64,000 nt of DNA from Bacillota bacterium (GTDB lineage: Bacteria > Bacillota > Clostridia > Lachnospirales > Lachnospiraceae): NCBI GenBank assembly GCA_023395555.1, contig JAEWYQ010000076.1, positions 1 through 64,000 of the forward strand, written 5' to 3'. This document shows, in pieces, positions 61,038 to 64,000 of the stretch. The notes beneath the pieces are model-generated. The model was not told the DNA's origin and made no database searches. It saw nothing but the letters and a program-made list of their open reading frames with translations. Positions within the stretch are counted from its first letter, which is position 1, and each line of letters starts with the position of its first letter. The position numbers and the translations under genes are program-made.

Positions 61038-62507
61038 ATGATGAGAGCATTATTTTCTGGCGTATCCGGTTTAAGGGTACACCAGACCAAGATGGATGTT
61101 ATTGGTAATAACATCTCCAACGTAAACACCATCGGCTTTAAATCCAGTTCCGTAACCTTTGCCGATGTGTTTTATCAGACAACCCAGAGTGCTTCCGGGC
61201 CTAACGCAGAAACCGGCCAGGCCGGAAGGAACGCGATGCAGATCGGTCTCGGATCCAATGTGGCATCCATAAAAGCGGCAATTAATCTGTCCGGTGCATC
61301 CCAGAGAACGGACAATCCCTTTGATGTTATGATCGAGGGCGATGGTTTCTTTATCGTGAACAACGGCGGCACTAACTATTTTACTAAGGCAGGATCCTTT
61401 GATATCGATGCCCAGGGTACTCTGTGTACTCCTTCCGGAGCCACGGTCATGGGCTGGCAGGTGGATCCCAATGACGAGACGAAGACGGTGGCGGATGCGG
61501 TATCCGCGCTGAAGATTATGTCCCCGGAGAATCTCTATGCCGCACCGGCTGCAACGACCAATATTTACATATCGGGTAATATTGACAGTAAGGATACCCA
61601 GCTGACCAGCGAAACGGGTAAGAGGGTGAATATGTCCTTTTACGACAAGATGGGTCATAGCTATACGGCAGAGTTGATTGTGAGGCAGACAACGGATTCA
61701 CCTTCTGTCTACACCGTTGCCATTAAGGACATCAAGGATGAGAGCGGTCAGTCCATCTTCGTTAATAAGCTTGTAGACCCGGAGACGGGAGAGGTTACCT
61801 ACGAAGAGACGGCTTATGCCACCAGCGGCTTTACCTTTGGCGGCCAGGAAGTGACTGGTATTGAAGTAGACGATGACGGTGTGGTGACGATTGATATGGC
61901 CGATGCCCCGCTTCTGGCCTTCAACAGCTCCAACGGTACTTTTGTAAGCGTCGGTGAGGGCGATACGGTGTCCGATACCGAGGAACCTCCCAAGAGCCTT
62001 GCCTTTACCATTAACGGGGATGAGAATCCCTTTGAGTCCATTGACATTGACTTCTCCAAAATTACCATGTATGCCACCAGCGGTTCTTCTTCTCTGGAGG
62101 CCACCAGGGGAAGTGTGGACGGAGGACGGGGAGCCGGCAAGAAGGTAGGCAATATGGTCGGTGTCGGTATCGATGGCTCCGGTAAGATCTACGGAAAATA
62201 CGATAATGGTGACAGCCGCCTGCTGGGACAGATTGCGGTGACAACCTTTGCGAATCCGGCAGGTCTGGAGGCGGTTGGAAATAATATGTTTGCAGAGACC
62301 CAGAACTCGGGTCAGTTTGACGGAATAGGACAGGATCCCACCCAGGGAGGCGGAAGTCTTTCCACCGGTGTATTGGAGATGTCCAATGTGGATCTTTCCC
62401 AGCAGTTTACGGATATGATTACCACACAGAGAGGATTCCAGGCGAATTCAAGAATTATAACAACATCGGATACCTTATTGGAAGAATTAATTAATTTGAA
62501 GAGATAA
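61038..62507 (+). CDS. flgE: Flagellar hook protein FlgE
   Basis: A 489-residue hook subunit. The D0 N-terminus reads MMRALFSGVSGLRVHQTKMD, with NNISNVNTIGFKSSSVTFAD, and the C-terminus ends MSNVDLSQQFTDMITTQRGF. A large variable domain with Asp/Thr-rich beta strands lies between. AGGAGGT at 61023-61029 precedes ATG 61038; ATG 61041 is the alternative. Confidence 0.94.
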   Translation: MMRALFSGVSGLRVHQTKMDVIGNNISNVNTIGFKSSSVTFADVFYQTTQSASGPNAETGQAGRNAMQIGLGSNVASIKAAINLSGASQRTDNPFDVMIEGDGFFIVNNGGTNYFTKAGSFDIDAQGTLCTPSGATVMGWQVDPNDETKTVADAVSALKIMSPENLYAAPAATTNIYISGNIDSKDTQLTSETGKRVNMSFYDKMGHSYTAELIVRQTTDSPSVYTVAIKDIKDESGQSIFVNKLVDPETGEVTYEETAYATSGFTFGGQEVTGIEVDDDGVVTIDMADAPLLAFNSSNGTFVSVGEGDTVSDTEEPPKSLAFTINGDENPFESIDIDFSKITMYATSGSSSLEATRGSVDGGRGAGKKVGNMVGVGIDGSGKIYGKYDNGDSRLLGQIAVTTFANPAGLEAVGNNMFAETQNSGQFDGIGQDPTQGGGSLSTGVLEMSNVDLSQQFTDMITTQRGFQANSRIITTSDTLLEELINLKR

Positions 62508-62560
62508 CAGATGGCTGAACGGTAACGCAAAGCCAAGCATTAGTGAGGATAGGGGTACAA

Positions 62561-62617
62561 AATGGTGCAGAGGAAGATCCGGGAGACCGGGCTTCCCGAA
62601 CCTTCCTCTGCACCATT
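62561..62617 (+). repeat. 16-bp perfect hairpin between flgE and flbD
   Basis: Bases 62561-62576 (aatggtgcagaggaag) and 62602-62617 are exact reverse complements. The loop can fold further through gggag and ttccc. No T-run follows, so it is unlikely to be a full terminator. It lies inside the flagellar operon. Confidence 0.75.
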
Positions 62618-62677
62618 CCCGGTGCCCTTATTTAGAGATACTTCGATACCTGTCCATGGAGGGAAGGAGGAAAGAGA

Positions 62678-62869
62678 ATGATTGAGGTTACCAGACTGAA
62701 TGAAACCAGACTGACCGTGAATGCCGATATGATTGAGAGGGTGGAGGAATCGCCGGATACGGTGATTACTCTTAATTCAGGAACTAAGATAATTGTGAAA
62801 GAAAGTAGACAAGAGATCAGAAATCTTGTAATATTATATAAAAAGGAAGTTTTTAGTCGAGATTTGTAG
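62678..62869 (+). CDS. flbD: Flagellar protein FlbD
   Basis: A 63-residue small protein: MIEVTRLNETRLTVNADMIE, then ESPDTVITLNSGTKIIVKES, the standard FlbD/SwrD form. It follows flgE and precedes motA in most Firmicutes. In Bacillus subtilis its homologue SwrD increases motor power. AAGGAGGAAAG precedes ATG 62678. Confidence 0.88.
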   Translation: MIEVTRLNETRLTVNADMIERVEESPDTVITLNSGTKIIVKESRQEIRNLVILYKKEVFSRDL

Positions 62870-62918
62870 AAAAAGCAATATGAGCCCTGACAATAATATG
62901 GATGGAAGGTGAAGAACT

Positions 62919-63719
62919 TTGGATTTAGCGTCAATCTTAGGGATAGTACTATGCTTTGTTGTGGTTATTTTTGGTATCTTGAGCGGTCAATCCAGTGTAT
63001 TGGTTATCATGAATTTTGTAGATTTACCCTCTGTATTTATTACGATTGGAGGAGGATTATGCTGTGTTCTTGCCATGTCACCCGGGTTAAAGGGGTTTCT
63101 GGAGAATCTGGCGAGCTTCAAGCATGCCATGACAACACTGCCGTCTAATGAGGAGCAGACCATAACTCAGATCATTGAATTATCCAACATAGCCAGAAAG
63201 GAAGGTCTTCTGGCGTTGGAGGAAGCGGCCAACGGAATTGAGGATGAATTCCTGAAAAAAGGAGTGCTGCTCATTGTTGATGGTACGGATCCGGAATTGG
63301 TACGCAGTATTTTGGAGACGGAGCTGAGTTGTGTTGAAGCAAGACATGCCAGCAAGATTGGATTCTGGGATTCCTTGGCGGCTATGGGTCCGGCTTGGGG
63401 TATGATCGGAACTTTAATCGGTCTTATCAATATGTTGAAAAAGATGGATGATGCCAAGGCAATCGGTCCGGCTATGGCTACGGCACTGATCACAACCTTT
63501 TACGGCTCCATGATTGCCAACTGGATCTGTATTCCGGTATCGACCAAATTGAAGGCGAAGAACTCTCAGGAAATTATGATTAAGGAAGTTATGGTAGAAG
63601 GACTTCTGTCCATTCAGGCAGGTGAGAATCCCAGGGTAATTGAAGAAAAATTAAAATCCTTCCTGTCACCGGTACGAAGAGCTGCAATGAAGGAAGAAGG
63701 CGGTGAGGTCCTTGGCTAG
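62919..63719 (+). CDS. motA: Flagellar motor stator protein MotA
   Basis: A 266-residue proton-channel subunit with four membrane helices: two near the start (LGIVLCFVVVIFGILSG and FITIGGGLCCVLAM) and two at about 150-215, with WDSLAAMGPAWGMIGTLIGLINML. The charged cytoplasmic loop between them touches FliG. TTG 62919 is used with AAGGTGAAG just before. It overlaps motB by 8 bases. Confidence 0.93.
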   Translation: MDLASILGIVLCFVVVIFGILSGQSSVLVIMNFVDLPSVFITIGGGLCCVLAMSPGLKGFLENLASFKHAMTTLPSNEEQTITQIIELSNIARKEGLLALEEAANGIEDEFLKKGVLLIVDGTDPELVRSILETELSCVEARHASKIGFWDSLAAMGPAWGMIGTLIGLINMLKKMDDAKAIGPAMATALITTFYGSMIANWICIPVSTKLKAKNSQEIMIKEVMVEGLLSIQAGENPRVIEEKLKSFLSPVRRAAMKEEGGEVLG

Positions 63720-64000
63720 AAAGAAGCCGGAAGAAAGCAGCGGAGGGAATGCTCCCTGGCTGAATACCTTTGCAGATCTGATGAATCTGCTGCTATGCTT
63801 CTTCGTTATGCTCTTTGCCATGTCTGATGTGGATGCTGAAAAGTTTGATGAGATATCCCGGTCATTGGCTAATGCCGTTGGTATTTTGGAAGGCGGGCTG
63901 ACTGCTTTTGACGGAGGGAATTTGATCTCCTCCGGGATGACGCAGATGAATGAGCTGGATCGGTATTACCAGTCCATGGGCGAAGCGGGCACAGTAACCG
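63712..64000 (+). CDS. motB: Flagellar motor stator protein MotB (5' part, runs off the window)
   Basis: The first 96 codons of motB, beginning at TTG 63712 with GGTGAGG upstream and overlapping motA. A basic N-terminus (ARKKPEESSGG) is followed by WLNTFADLMNLLLCFFVML, a single membrane helix with the aspartate that binds the translocated ion. The C-terminal OmpA-like peptidoglycan-binding domain lies beyond the window. Confidence 0.93.
   Translation, partial: MARKKPEESSGGNAPWLNTFADLMNLLLCFFVMLFAMSDVDAEKFDEISRSLANAVGILEGGLTAFDGGNLISSGMTQMNELDRYYQSMGEAGTVT

Overview
The window looks like chromosomal DNA from a spore-forming, flagellated member of the Clostridia, most likely a Lachnospiraceae relative. 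The evidence is the gene set: spoVD, spoIIGA-sigE-sigG, a Clostridia-type division cluster without ftsA next to ftsZ, a PASTA kinase, codY directly before the flagellar operon, and the meso-DAP-type DNPR motif in MurE. This is inference from gene content and order; no search was run.

Positions 1-8520 are a strikingly AT-rich accessory island. It holds a small HTH/zinc-finger gene, a SHOCT-like gene, two apparently intact tandem large serine recombinases (1280-4416), fossils of at least two more recombinases (6008-6993), and three LysM plus GH18-like genes (79-351 broken, 4581-5852 reverse, 6995-8293 forward). Both intact GH18-like proteins seem to lack the catalytic acid of the family. The island ends abruptly at about 8520 in the middle of a ComEC-type coding sequence, of which only the last 80 or so codons remain. 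This suggests that the element sits inside comEC.

Positions 8760-26000 are core housekeeping genes, all forward except one inserted gene: murE, priA, (ydcF-like, reverse, AT-rich), def, fmt, a YugP-type zinc peptidase, rsmB, rlmN, prpC, prkC, rsgA, rpe, thiN, ychF and lgt. They link wall precursor synthesis, replication restart, translation and Ser/Thr phosphosignalling.

Positions 26036-39982 are the division and cell wall (dcw) cluster: mraZ, rsmH, ftsL, pbpB/ftsI-like, spoVD, mraY, murD, ftsW/spoVE, murA, divIB/ftsQ and ftsZ. Four MraZ-type boxes lie in its leader. murG is absent from its expected place. Positions 40205-42812 carry spoIIGA, sigE and sigG, the forespore and mother-cell sigma control genes, preceded by a long-spacer promoter like that known for spoIIG.

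Positions 42893-49536 hold a ROK sugar kinase with nrdR (reverse), a YlmC/YmxH sporulation protein, the comM-like yifB, dprA and topA. Positions 49739-64000 hold codY and then the flagellar operon flgB, flgC, fliE, fliF, fliG, fliH, fliI, fliJ, a MotE/YlxF-like gene, fliK, flgD, a TIGR02530-type gene, flgE, flbD, motA and the start of motB, which runs off the end. The presence of dprA and comM-like genes beside a broken comEC raises the question of whether natural transformation is switched off in this strain.
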